Of a DNA stretch of 64,000 nt, positions 51,958 through 63,932 are shown in pieces. Both the position numbers and the translations under genes were made by a program. The DNA lies in the NCBI GenBank assembly GCA_963513935.1, contig OY740768.1, forward strand, positions 36,268,216-36,332,215, written 5' to 3'. This DNA is from Aphrophora alni. Its lineage: Eukaryota > Arthropoda > Insecta > Hemiptera > Aphrophoridae. Positions within the stretch are counted from its first letter, which is position 1, and the number at the start of each line of letters is the position of its first letter. The notes beneath the pieces were generated by a model. It was not told the origin of the DNA. It made no database searches and was given only the letters and a program-made list of their open reading frames with translations.

Positions 51958-53224
51958 TACGAGTTGTGATCAAAAATATGGTGAATAATCTCATTACAAA
52001 CAAAGTAATAAGCTTACATCAAATTTGAATTAATCTCCTTACAGAACTCTCAATCCCAACATTGATTCCATGACTGTGAGTATTTCTGGAAGGCTTCATT
52101 TAGAAGTGTCTTCAGCTTTTCCGTCGTGGACCTTTCAATGTTGGCAATGGTATTAAAACGTTTCCCTTTTAGCACGGTTTTTATTTTTTGGAATAGCCGG
52201 AAGTCGCATAGTGCTAAATCCAATGAGTAGGTCAGATGTGAACAGAGAGGAAGATTAGTTTTTCCAAAAGCTCATAAATCAGAAACGAGGTGTGCACAGC
52301 ACGTTGTCATGATGAAGGATGAAGCCCATTTTTTGATCTCTTTTTCTGTACATCGGTTTTCAAAATGATCCAGTATCCTGTTGTAATATTTACAGTTTAC
52401 AGTTGTTCCTCGTTGAAGAACTGAGATCGCACTATGCACTCATTATAAAAATTAAAAAAACAATGAGGGTAACCTTAACATTCGACTTTGAGTGACATGC
52501 CTTTTTAGGACTAGGAGAGCAACTTGTTTTGCACTAGGAACTCTGAATTTTTGCTTCAGGATCATATTCATACACCCAACTTTCATCTCCAGTTATAATA
52601 TTGGGCATGAAGTCTGGATCTCCTTTAAGACGATCCTTCAATTCCATGCAAACTGATACACTATTTTCCTTCTGTTCATCAGTCAAAAGTCTGGGAACAA
52701 ATTTCGCACTCAGTCGTCTCACTTGCAAATTATCGGTTAAAATGCTTTGTAAGGTCTCGTATGTGATGGTCAGTTCATTGGTAACCTCTTTAATAGTCAA
52801 TCGCCTGTTTGAACAAACAATTTTTGCAACATTTTCATCTGTTTTTGATATCGTAAGACGTCCTGACCATTGGTCGTCTTTACCCGACTAATTTCCGCTT
52901 TTAAATCGCTCATATCACTTGTCAACAATCATCAAAGTCACAATATAATCACCATATATTGATTTTAACATTTCAAGAAACTTCTTTAGCTCTTTTTTCC
53001 AACTTAGTTAAACGTGTTGTTTGAAATCCATGATGCTCGACAGACATGATAAACATGACCTCACTCTTCAGACTCTGAAAGCGGACTGACAAGTCACAAA
53101 TTGTTCAAACTTGACACCAACTATCTCAAAGGATGGGTTATCGAACTTATTACTTCAAATGGATGTAGCGTCAGCAGTTGCTGCTATAAAAATTAATTCA
53201 CCATATTTTATTCACACCTCGTTA
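51958..53224 (-). mobile_element. Mariner element, minus strand, decayed
   Basis: Inverted ends ACGAGTTGTGATCAAAAATA (about 51959) and, reversed, ACGAGGTGTGAATAAAATAT (about 53222) bound 1.27 kb. The minus-strand frame 52534-52800 reads RRLTIKEVTNEL, AKFVPRLLTDEQKE and ITGDESWVYEYDPE, which carries the first catalytic Asp of mariner transposases. Further downstream the frame is broken (HHDNV... near 52310). A second, different mariner from the one at 47197. Confidence 0.8.
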
Positions 53225-53994
53225 AATTGAAATAGGCCCCAGGTGTCTAAAATGAAATCATGGTGTCTAGGCCCCAGGTGCGAAATCATGAAAGTTGTGT
53301 TAATGTGTGTGGTTTTATAAGTTATCGGTTGATTCATTAAACTGTAATGAAAAGAAAGAACAATTTTGATTTTTAATACTTTTAAAAAATTTAGAGTTTT
53401 TTAAATACTCAGTGTACATTAAAAAATTTATTTCTATATACAAAATGTTTTGTAAACAGTGTACCAAATTATGAATCAGTATTACCACTTATATTCTTAA
53501 CTTAGGTAAATAAATAACAGAAGATAAGCAGAAAAAAGTATTTATATATGAAATATCATTATTTAACAGAAACTCACTTTTATATACCAGCAAAAATTAG
53601 AACTAAGAAATTTAAAAATAATTTCATAAACCATAGTTTATGAAATTAATTTTTTTTATTCAAAATCTGTATAATTTTCTCAATTCATTAATAAAATATT
53701 GTTATCAAAAAGTAAAAGTACTTGTATATTTTTTGCTTATATGTTGAATATCAAATGCATATACAGATAACATTTAAAGTCAATTAATAATAAAAATTGG
53801 ACAGTACTAAAATAAAAATAATAAAATTTAAAAAAAATACTGATTATTGCATAACAAAATTATACATTCTTAATTGTCTAGCTAAATGTTAAAAATACTT
53901 TGGTGTCACTTTGAGCATTAGTACCAAGCAATACTATAAGCGACTAGAGTTAAATCTTCCTACAATTAAAACAACAATCCACAAATAACTTTAG
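53225..53994. other. AT-rich 3' flank of the minus-strand gene
   Basis: No coding segment. A minus-strand AATAAA lies at about 53655-53662 and could serve the exon at 53995-54516. Confidence 0.4.
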
Positions 53995-54516
53995 TTATAA
54001 TGATGTTTCGAACACATACTCCTTTGAGTTTTCTGTACCTAAACCACTGCTTGAAACAGATAGTTCACTACCTTTAGACAAACAAGAATTGTATTCTGTA
54101 TTATCTGTGCTTTTTTGTTGAATAAATGAGTCATGACTGATTCCAGAGGAATCTTGCGAACTATGAGGTACATTACCGTCCAAGCAATATAAAAGGGATT
54201 CATTTAGAGGTGAATCTAGTACTTTCTCTTCAGAACATGATGAAGGATCAAAATCTCCAGTTCTACTAGAGAAACTAAGATCTACAGGACTGGCAGTAAG
54301 AACACTTCGACTAAATAAATAATCTCTAAAAGTACTTGTTAAAGAATCACTTCCATCTTTCTCTTCCACACTATCCATGTCTCTATTTTCAGCAGAATGC
54401 TTTTCGTCCAACCAAGAGACGTCTTTCATACCCCAAGTTACGTTAGCTAAGTGACACAAATTGGAACCAGATAATGCAACCACTGGCTTGCGACTGCGTG
54501 GTGTAATCATAGCTTC
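53995..54516 (-). CDS. Last coding exon of an unidentified serine-rich protein
   Basis: A strong acceptor (TTCTTTAATTTGCAG|GAAGCT at 54517) opens 173 codons to TAA. The protein piece starts EAMITPRSRKPVVALSGS and continues with LANVTWGMKDVSWLDEK, then a Ser, Asp and Glu-rich, probably disordered tail ending SKEYVFETSL. Codon use, length and lack of stops support a real exon. No domain recognised. The upstream exons would lie to the right but none was identified within the window; the intron may be longer than 9 kb and include all the mobile elements there. The internal ATG at 54510 would be an alternative start if it were a single-exon gene. Confidence 0.7.
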   Translation of the reverse strand, partial: EAMITPRSRKPVVALSGSNLCHLANVTWGMKDVSWLDEKHSAENRDMDSVEEKDGSDSLTSTFRDYLFSRSVLTASPVDLSFSSRTGDFDPSSCSEEKVLDSPLNESLLYCLDGNVPHSSQDSSGISHDSFIQQKSTDNTEYNSCLSKGSELSVSSSGLGTENSKEYVFETSL

Positions 54517-55690
54517 CTGCAAATTAAAGAAGTTTTCAGTTAGATTGGAAGACCACTGTTAACATCACAAGAACAATAATTATTTGTCCCAGCATATCTT
54601 ATTTAGAAAATTTTGCTGGCTAAATAACAACAAAGTTCCTAGAACATACACCTAGAAATTTAAAGAGGTTTATATTATTATTGACTTAATAATAATATAA
54701 ACCATTCGTTATTCGTCACATGTTATTCGTCAAACTAGGTATCAAAAAATCCTGGAACAGTTAAATAACTTTTGAACTATTTGCAACAAAATAAAAATTG
54801 GGCTACACCTATTGGTCAAATTAAACTACCTTTTTATATACAGCTCAATTTCGCAAACCCACCAAAAAAGATACAAGTAATTTTTTTTTAAATGTAAACT
54901 ATTTTTTACTTATAGGAATTTTAGTATAGGATTATAAATTCAAAAATTGTTACTATAAAATTTTATATAAAATTAGATGTTAGGATGATTTTATTCTTGG
55001 TACTTTTTTAAATATGTAACCATTTAGGTGATAATTTTCAACTTCTAATAAAAAAACTTGAAAGAATAAAGTAGGACTAAAATTATTATATAATCTTTCA
55101 AGTTAAAGACAGTTAAGTCTCTGACAAGACCTCAAATTTTGTTTCACAAAACAGGTGAGAAGTGAAATGGATGAGAGGTCACAATTTATTTTAGTTACTT
55201 TTTAGATAGAAATAGTTTATAGATGAGACATTGCATCATAAAATGATAGCACTAGTTTTGTTGTTATTTATAGACGATATTTAAAATTTCAAAATAAAGA
55301 AATTTTTCTTTCACACTAAATCTATTACAAAATTGGAAAATATTCAGGAATATCATCTTTATAGCCTAAATGGCTGAACCGATTTACATATGGTTTTTTT
55401 CATCAATCTCTTCCTTAAATGGAACTACTTATGCCCAAATAATTTTGTTTTTGTTTTTAAACTAGTGTTCAAAACTATCCAAATATCACGAAGCATGGAT
55501 AGAGATTTTTCTTAAATTTATTTTTCTGTTTAATTTTATAAAACACTATTCTCATCGATTCTTAACAAATACATGACACCAACACTCTTGATTTGTTCAT
55601 AATACAAGAATTTAAAATAAAGCCCCATCAGTAATTCTATAGTGAATTATTGTCCAGGATAAAATATACACAATTTTCTTAAGACTTGAC
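54517..55690. other. Probable intron of the minus-strand gene
   Basis: AT-rich; no exon or repeat recognised. Confidence 0.45.
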
Positions 55691-55694
55691 AAAA

Positions 55695-56725
55695 ATAATT
55701 ATACACAGGATCATCAAAAAAGTTCCACTAATTTCAAAAAATCATTATTCGGAAAGGACATGAACTAAATAAATATTTCTGCCAGGGAAATATTTTGGGA
55801 TATCACGAGTTTTTTTAGTGTGACCTTCAGTCGCTGTGTGCACAAGTGATTCACATAAGTTTTGTCAAAACAAAACAGTGCCATGGTGGCCGTTCTACAG
55901 AAATCACAATATGTGTTATTAGCCGAGTTTAAACGAGTGGTTATTGTGCATAGAACTTTTCGACATGTTCATGGTGCTGAACCTCTTCATAAAAACAGTA
56001 TCACAAGATGTAATAAACCATTTAAATAAAAAGACAGTGTTTATATAAAAAAAAACCTGGGCGACCTAAAATATCTGATGAAAATATTGAACGCATACGT
56101 CAATCTTATGTACGAAACCCTAAAAAATCTACAGCTAGGCAGTTTGGAGCTCAGTATCCCAAAGACAACTATGCACAACATTCTTCATAAACGTTTACGT
56201 TTGTATACTTATAAGATCCATTTAAAACATGGAATAAAACTGACAGATAGCTCTAAACACGTAATTTTCTCAATTTAAATTCTTAATAACTTTGATGGGG
56301 ATGTAAATAATTTGAAACGTGTAGGTAAATTCACATTTAACTTAAATGGTTGTGTATAACATTAACAGTTTTAGGATTTAGGGTACTGAGCAACTGAATG
56401 AAGTGTTCAAGCATGTGAGAGATTAGCCGAAAGTGAATATTTGGTATGGCTTAAAGAGGGATCACGCGATAAAAAGTTTTTATTTGTAGAACACACAATT
56501 ACTGGCAATATTTATTTAGACAAATTTATGTTGCAACAATAAATTTTTCCGCAAGTAGAACAAATAGAAGTTGAAAATAACAGAAATGCTCCCTCATTAG
56601 AGTCTAGTAATTCGGCATGCTCTTGATGTAAGGTTCCCTAATCGATGTATTGGTAAGGAAGGTTCGATAAAATGCAGAAATGGACTATCGCTTTGACGTG
56701 TGCAGAGCGACTAATGGGGGACATT
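55695..56725 (+). mobile_element. Tc1/mariner-group transposon, decayed and 3'-truncated
   Basis: An ATG at 55883 starts MVAVLQKSQYVLLAEFKRVV, then IVHRTFRHVHGAEP and, after an in-frame stop, KKPGRPKISDENIERIRQS and NPKKSTARQFG. This is the helix-turn-helix part of a large arthropod family (DUF4817 type) with a DDE_3 domain. Later text near 56430 (KVNIWYGLK) and 56600 (LDVRFPNRCIGKEGSI) matches the catalytic half in other frames. The left end carries GGATCATCAAAAAAGTTCC. No right inverted repeat is found; the element stops at a poly-T run. Confidence 0.7.
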
Positions 56726-56727
56726 TG

Positions 56728-56753
56728 TTTTTTTTTTTTTTTTTTTTTTTTTT
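56728..56753. repeat. Run of 26 T
   Basis: A pure T run at the broken right end of the transposon, possibly the tail of a minus-strand retroposed insertion that removed the end. Confidence 0.8.
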
Positions 56754-57442
56754 AATAACACATTGTATATACAATAAATTTAAGATTTGTTTGAACATTT
56801 TGTTATAAAAAAACTCATTTTAACTTCTAAAATTAAAAAGAAACTATACAATACAATTACGATATTTGAAAGGTTGGTATTATTATTGCTCTCAGGATAT
56901 TTTCAAACACTGTTCACATCTACTTTTAAAAAAATATGTCAAACTTCATCAAATATACAAACTACAAACCAAATAAGTGATTTTATTTTGAAAGGGCAAA
57001 CATTAGCTTTGTGACAGTTTAAGCTCAAAATACATACAATCTTTCTACTGCAATAGTTCTATAATTCATGCTTATCAAATTTTTATTTATTTATATATAA
57101 ATTGCAATCTATTCATATAACCAACCTATTCATATTACGATGTTGTTTATTAATTCGTAAGTGTTACTAGTAAGATTTCTACATTTCTTATCTACTGGTC
57201 AATCCTCTAAAGTAGCTACAGAAGATAAAAACTAATAAGATTAAAACAGTTCAGGTTTTAAAATCTAACTAATGTAATTCAGATGAATGGCTATGGGACT
57301 TTCTCCATCTGGAGTATTTAAATATTTCCTAAAAACCATAGTCATTTTTGTTTTCTTCTATTAAAAACAGTTAAATATACCTCCAAAAAAATAATCTATG
57401 GTAAATCACAGTACTGGATGAGCAGACAAATAAAAATGGCCA

Positions 57443-57960
57443 CTAGTTGAAATTAGCAGAAATAAGTTCATTCAAGGCACCAAGATCTGCAACTGTTGAA
57501 GGTAATGAAACCAAAAAGGGTTGTTGATTAACCATTAGGCAAAAAAGTTGTTTTGAGTTAATAACGAAAAATTTTAAAAAAAGACATTCTAGTCTAGCCT
57601 CTATAAAAATTCCCCTGGATTTTGGCACTAAGTCAACAATGCAATGATCTGAAATAAAAGAAACAGCTGTTTGTTTTAAAATAACCAGTGGTTTAAACAT
57701 TTGGAGCTTTTATGTTATCTTATCCTCTTAACGGCAAGGGCTGTCGTTTAAACTGAATTTCTATCAACAGCTACCATTTTATTTCTATTGCAGTTATCAG
57801 TGTAAAAATTTGTTGGTACATTTTTGGATAAGTTTCCAATATGTATGAAAGAAATCTTACAATTTGGTAGACGCATATGTACTTGGTGGTTGTTTAAAAA
57901 TGTAAATACCTTTGTGGGACACTGTATATATAACGTTATAAAAGAAATATTGATCACCAC
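57443..57960 (-). mobile_element. Possible LINE endonuclease remnant
   Basis: Two minus-strand frames (57748-57960 and 57443-57700) read KSRGIFIEARLECLFLKFFV and, further on, STVADLGALNELI. This is the layout of the middle of a LINE AP-endonuclease, where a strand is followed by YRPP. Here the RPP motif is not intact. The assignment is tentative. Confidence 0.4.
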
Positions 57961-58729
57961 AAAATCTTTTAAATGTAAAATTACTGAATGAGAATTTTGG
58001 AAAATGGCAAGATAACACGAGATAAGGAAATTATTAGGTTAACTCCCTTCGCTACAGAATTTAGATGGGTGAAGAGATTTACCCTGTCTTCCAAGTCTAG
58101 AACAATAAATTATCTCTTGCTGAATGGGTAGGATATCTGCCAAGTGTAAATAAATCCTTAGTTTTGTGTCTAGGTTCTGCTTGACAATTTTTCACCAGGT
58201 GATGCGGATCAGTTGGGAATTAAATTCCTTTAGCCATAATTCTAGCTTTCATAACCAGGATTATCTAGCAATTGTACTTCTCCAGAGATTCCTTAACAAT
58301 GTAAATTTTTGAGCTCCCACAGGAATCAAACCAATTGCTTTAGTCACTAGACCACAACCAAATGTTAACTGTATCATCTAAAAATAATGGAATTGCTACA
58401 AAAGAGATGTCAGTTCTGCTCCTGCGGAACAAAGACAACAGATCACTTGTGTTAGAGTGAGGTGTTTGTTGAACTCTGCATATTTGAAAGGGCCTGAAGT
58501 TCTGATTCCAAAAGGTTCATCATACAGGAGATGAAGGTTTTTATGCAAAGTCTAGGGATAATTTGGGAGGAATTCTAGTTGAATGATATACCGTACAGAT
58601 GTCTCAGAAGTAACTATACATGAATCTTATTCAAATATAGTTAAGCAACAATAATAGAGTAAATCGAGGTAATTTTAAACAGTTGTAGTAAATAATTATC
58701 AACATATATGTCTTAAATTGTTCATATAA

Positions 58730-59880
58730 TGTAACGAAATAGAGGGCTCCCAAAAGGTCAGGTCATAAATTGTGAAGAGTTGAAAGGGTTGACAGCTAGA
58801 AAAGCGATTCTAAAGTCAGTCACGGACCCCAAGGAGTCAAATAAAGCATTCATAAGTTCAATGCCTTTAACCGAAATTATTTGGAAAGGACCAATGAAAG
58901 GAATTGCGTCAGCTCTGAAGTAATGTAAAAGATTTAAAATAAGCCAATGAAGGCAGAGGATCGGAATAAAGCAGTTTAAAAATAAAAATTATAAATAAGG
59001 GTAGAAGAGAAACGCAAGGGGTCTTTTTGGTTGTTGACTTATTGAAGAAGGTTGTTCCAGAGAAAATGTTTCTCTTAGTAGCAAAAAGAAAAAAATGTTG
59101 TGAAAGATTTAACCGAAATCAACCGTCGAAATTAAATAGTAACTGCGTCGTTTTGTACAAGTGTTTTAATAATAATCTTCGAAGTATAATTAAAAGACAA
59201 TCGTCGTTTATAAGTTAAAAAGAGTCGTCATCATAAAAGTGTGTGAGTAATAGTGTCGTTCTACAAGTGTTTGAACAGGAATAATCATCGAATAAACTAA
59301 AAAGTAATCTTTGTGATAAAAGTGTATGAAGAAAAGAAGATTTGTGAAAAAGATTAAGGCAAATCAATCCATCTACTGGCAGTCTACGCGGGAACCACGT
59401 TCAAGGAATCAGGAACATTGGAGCTGTAATAGAACTTCAGAGTCGATAAGTACAAATTAATGGACAATTTCAATTAAACAAACTACCACCAAATTTTACT
59501 TATATTATAAGTAAATTATAGTCACCAAAGAACCTAACGAGCCTGTAACGAGAAAGTAAATTGAATTAATAAATAATAAATTTCAGTTAGCCAGAGCATT
59601 TCATCAAAATAATTAAAAGTAAAAAATTCTGATGCACTCTTATTCCTTTATTTTAGATTAAGACATTGTAAAATAAAGTAACTTGTATTAACTATGTACT
59701 TAGAATAAGTGGTAGATTAAGATGTTAATTATATAATAACTATTAAGTGCATCAAATTTGAAAGATAATTGTTTTTATTTTAAATGATTTTTTAAACTTT
59801 AATTTTACAAGTAAAGAAAGAGTTAAATCCTACACATGTTTCAAAGTTATTTATTTTGTTAACATTGTCACGAATAACAT
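58730..59880 (+). mobile_element. Solo LTR of a gypsy-type element
   Basis: The segment begins TGTAACGAAATAG and contains TATAAATAAGGG (about 58993), a TATA box placed as in an LTR promoter. Through its length it is homologous, with many changes, to the reverse complement of 60660-61895. Shared blocks include AAAGGTCAG, AGCCAATG, TTACCACCAAATTTT and TTCAGTTAGCC. No internal coding region lies next to it, so it is probably a solo LTR. Exact ends and target duplication were not resolved. Confidence 0.6.
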
Positions 59881-59903
59881 GCGTATTTTAAGTCAAATTA
59901 AGA

Positions 59904-60012
<109 letters not shown>

Positions 60013-60494
60013 ATTTTATCAAACTGTACATGATTAGATTTATTTGTAAATCAATTATGTTTGTAAAACATTAGTGCACAGTTACTTTTGATCACATCCT
60101 GTTTATATATTCTACAATAGATCCTTTTGGATTAAAGTGGAGAAAGGCTACTACCCCTAAGGGGGGGGGGGAAATACTAGGTTAATTAATAATAATCTAA
60201 TCACTGAAGATGATCTAAAATGTGGAGATGCATAAAAAATACATGTCACAAATTGTAGTAAATAAATAAATACTGAATAAGAATAAAGTTGGGAATAATT
60301 TTATAAAAAAATAAAAATACATCTGAAATCAGAAGAGATGAAAAAGACTTTAGAAAAGCTAAAAAATGTAAAATTACAGATTGTGAATTAGGGAGTTATT
60401 TCACACATTTTTTTTCCTTCTGTTTTCTAAACTGTGGTTAACTGTTTCAGTACTATAAATTATATATATAGTTGTAATATGTTATATATAAATA

Positions 60495-60495
60495 A

Positions 60496-60521
<26 letters not shown>
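60495..60521. repeat. (TA)n microsatellite
   Basis: Alternating TA tract of about 27 nt. Confidence 0.9.
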
Positions 60522-60526
<5 letters not shown>

Positions 60527-60659
60527 CGTTTAAGACGTTCTCTTTTATTTTATTAGTTATTTGCTACACGTTGGTCGCTTAAATATAGGAAAACTCTCCT
60601 ATATTTCTTTTACTATTTATTAATTTATTATGATTCATTTGGTTATTAGTTCGTTAGTT

Positions 60660-61895
60660 ATTTGACAATTGATTAAAATAATAACACTCAAAACATGTGG
60701 GATTATAACTCAATTTTAATTAAACATATTGAATAATTAATTCTTTTAAATATTAATTTTTAATCATTTAAAACATAAATTTTACCTTGATGCTCAAAAT
60801 ATTACTGATTAATATCTTATTCTACAATTTTATACTACGGCTTAAACTAGGTACATCTTCACTATAAATTCTTATCCTAAACAACTTAGTCTAAAACAAG
60901 GAATTTAAGAATGCATCAATTTAATTTGTATTTAATTTTGACTCTAATTTTAATTAGCTTTATAAAATATTTGCTCCGGCTAACTGAAGGTTATTTACTT
61001 GAATTTAATTTAAATCTCTATTGGGGTTCGTTGGTTCTTAGGTGGCTATAATTTATTTTATTATTACAAAAAACAAAATTTGGTGGTAATTTATAAAATG
61101 TATTGTCCTTTAAGTTCTACTTATCAATTGACGTGTTCCTTTCCAGTTTTTGGGTTGTTCTCGTTCCGTGGTTCTCTCGAAGATTGCGTGATGGTTGGAT
61201 GGTTTGCCTCTCCCGTAGATGATCCCAATCGCGGGTTACACCTTTCTTCACTCACTCTTGCGACGATGATGCTTTTAATTCTTACGACGTTACTTCTTCT
61301 CACTGATTTAACTTTACTACGACGATGACTCCTTAAACTTCACACTTATCTCACTTAACGACCACGAAGACTTCTTATACTTTAATACGACGATTCTTTT
61401 AATTTTTAAAACGACGGATAACTTTTTATTGACTTTTATAAACTTAACAGTTCTATTAAAAAAGAAAAACGACGAATAGGATAGGCAAAGTCCTTCACAA
61501 ACACTTAACTCTTTCGATCAGGAGAAACACTTCCCCGAAACAACCTTCTAATACGACGTCGGAACCAAAATACCTAAAAAGAACCCCGTGTCCTCCCTTT
61601 TTACCCTTATTTATAAGTTCTCCTCTTTTTAAAACAGCGTCATAATGCTCTTCTTCCATTGGCTAGTTTTAATTCTTGGACGTTATTTCAGAACTGATTC
61701 ACTTGCTCTGATTGGCTTGTTACAATTTGTTTCGGTATTAAAAGCTTAATTTTGATGGATCTTGTGTGACGGTTTGGGTGCGTTGTTTCCCTGTTGAAAC
61801 ATTTTTTTATGTCCGTCAATCCTTTCATGTCTTGACGATTTATGGCCTGCCGGGTACTGACCTTTGGAGCTTTCTATTTCGGTATGTTATATAAG
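60660..61895 (-). mobile_element. LTR (probably 3') of the gypsy element on the minus strand
   Basis: On the minus strand it starts near ACCGAAATAGAAAGCTCC, carries TATAAATAAGGG near 61612 and a series of CGTCG motifs, and matches the + strand LTR at 58730-59880. It lies downstream of the gag frame in the gag's own direction. The 82-codon frame at 61080-61328 is inside it and is not a gene. Confidence 0.55.
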
Positions 61896-62489
61896 TCCCC
61901 AAAATTTTAAAATTTTAAATTTAATTAAAATTCTAAAATTTGATACACCCTTAATTTCCTTTTACAACTATTATATTACTTACTAATTAATTCACACATA
62001 TTTGTTTTCTTAATCTAATCATGTAATTACCTACTTAACTTTAAAATTCATATCTTTCTAACAACGTTTAATATTTACAAACTACCCTTTAAACATAAAA
62101 CCTATCGATCGGTTGTTTACATTTGTCTATCGTCTCTTTAAACTTAAAATTTATGACCGTGTCAAACCTTTTCTACCCTAACAATAACCCCAGGAATTTG
62201 ACCTACAGACTGACTTCTATTATGGTTAACCGAACAATGCCCTTTCTTTTATACACTACCCTTCTTTTTAAAACAATTTATCGTAAGACTATCTCTATTT
62301 TGTTTAAATTTATTTATCTAGAATTAAAAAAAAAAAAACTTTATTATTATTTATCTTTATGTGTTATTTAAGAGTTGTTTGCCCCTTCCCCCATGTCATT
62401 GTGATTTGTCTTGTTTTGGTCGGCTAGTCCCCTCATCATTCTGTGTTTCTCTTTTCCCGTAATATGTCGGTCCTCTGTTTTTAAATTTA
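61896..62489 (-). other. Spacer between gag and LTR of the gypsy element
   Basis: In gag orientation this 0.6-kb stretch holds the end of an overlapping frame (62396-62614, ending near KPKQDKSQ-like text), then a purine tract GGGGGAAGGGG (about 62385-62396) that looks like a polypurine tract, then AT-rich DNA. There is no room for protease, reverse transcriptase or integrase. Confidence 0.5.
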
Positions 62490-63932
62490 TTATACCCGGT
62501 CGTCCAGTGACCTGGATGTCTCTCTATTGTCCCTGCTTTCATAATGGTTGTTTTTGTTTGGAGATTCTTGTCGATTGGGGGGTTCCCTAAAGTTGGTAGG
62601 TGGTAACGGCACATTCTTGAACTCCATTATTAACTTTATGAACTCGGTCTTCGTTGCAATACCCCTCGTAATAACGGCGACCAACGTTGTTGGGTGAAAA
62701 TGCTTTGCAATTTTATGGACTAACTGTACCTCAGTAAGACGCGGCTCGAGGGATCCAGATTCCAATAGAATGTTCTCTACGTAACTTACTGTCTGTTCAT
62801 TAATTGGTCCTTTATATCTTCCGAATTCTAACCTATCTCTTATCTCCCCCTGTATGATCTCGTTAAAGTACTTTTCTTTAAATATGTGTTCGAACTCACT
62901 GAAACTCTTGATATCTTCGCGATGCAACTGCCACCATATAAATGCGCCATCCTTTAAATATTTGTCTATCCAATTTACGTTTTCTTCCCCATAATATTCT
63001 TTTATTTCTTTTAAGGTTTTTAAAATTTGCATTGGGAATCTTTCCCTCCCCGTAAAGTTAATATTTCTCATATTTTCCGGCTCCTTTATCACTTCTCCAT
63101 TTTTAATTTTATTCAAACGCGTATTTACTTCTGTAATCCTTGTCTGCAACTCCTTTGTTTTTTCTACGTATTCCCTAACCTGGTCATTTGTCTCTGAATA
63201 TTTATTTTGAATTTCGACATAGCTATTTTCGTTTATTTTTGTCTCTAAATCTGTGGTCCTAATTGCTAATCCTACAATTTGTGTCCGGGTGCCCTGTTTA
63301 TTTTCTTCGATTTTCCGATCTAACCGAACTTCTACATTTTGAATTTTCTCTCCCACTTCGTTAATTTTGCTATCGACGATCCTTATCTTATTATCTATGG
63401 CTGAACATTTCCCCTTTATAGATTTTTCTAATTTTTCCTCCACGGCTTTACTGGCTAATTTAATTTCTTCCCTAATCTCTTGAATTTTAAGGTTAACTGA
63501 TCCGATTATCTCTGCCTTATTTGATTCTAACAACGTTTTCATACTTTCTATAGATTCTGCTTTATTGGCTTTCTCGCGTTCAATCGCGTCTTTTTCGCGT
63601 TTTGCATTTTGTTCCATCATTTGTCTCATTAATAATTCTATATTGAAACTAGGCTCCGTCCCCAACACCCTTTCATTTTGTTTACCCCCGTTAATTTCGT
63701 CTACTGATTCCCCATTATTAATTTGCATTGGTTCCCTCGTAGATTCTACATTTAATTCCCTACTCTCAACTCCTTCTACACCTAATTCGTTATCAGTTTC
63801 CCTGTTTTCCCCTAACTCAATTTGGTCATTAGTTGCCATTTTAATTCTACTATTGTTAGGTTTACTTCTTAACCTATCACTTCTTCTTAACTTAAATTGG
63901 CTTATATTTAATTTCTTATCCTTTCTAAACAT
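62490..63932 (-). CDS. gag: Gag polyprotein of a Ty3/gypsy-type retrotransposon
   Basis: An intact frame of 480 residues. The N-terminal third is charged (MFRKDKKLN, then a start of many Asn, Glu and Gln), and about 110-280 is a long coiled coil. Residues about 290-430 carry the retrotransposon gag (capsid) signature: WIDKYLKDGAFIWWQLH, FEHIFKEKYF, RDRLEF and a Y-V-E-N-I-L stretch. This protein packages element RNA in cytoplasmic particles. No CCHC knuckle is in this frame; a second frame (62396-62614) overlaps its end and may be reached by a frameshift. No pol follows before the LTR. The 5' LTR would lie beyond the right edge. Confidence 0.85.
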   Translation of the reverse strand: MFRKDKKLNISQFKLRRSDRLRSKPNNSRIKMATNDQIELGENRETDNELGVEGVESRELNVESTREPMQINNGESVDEINGGKQNERVLGTEPSFNIELLMRQMMEQNAKREKDAIEREKANKAESIESMKTLLESNKAEIIGSVNLKIQEIREEIKLASKAVEEKLEKSIKGKCSAIDNKIRIVDSKINEVGEKIQNVEVRLDRKIEENKQGTRTQIVGLAIRTTDLETKINENSYVEIQNKYSETNDQVREYVEKTKELQTRITEVNTRLNKIKNGEVIKEPENMRNINFTGRERFPMQILKTLKEIKEYYGEENVNWIDKYLKDGAFIWWQLHREDIKSFSEFEHIFKEKYFNEIIQGEIRDRLEFGRYKGPINEQTVSYVENILLESGSLEPRLTEVQLVHKIAKHFHPTTLVAVITRGIATKTEFIKLIMEFKNVPLPPTNFREPPNRQESPNKNNHYESRDNRETSRSLDDRV

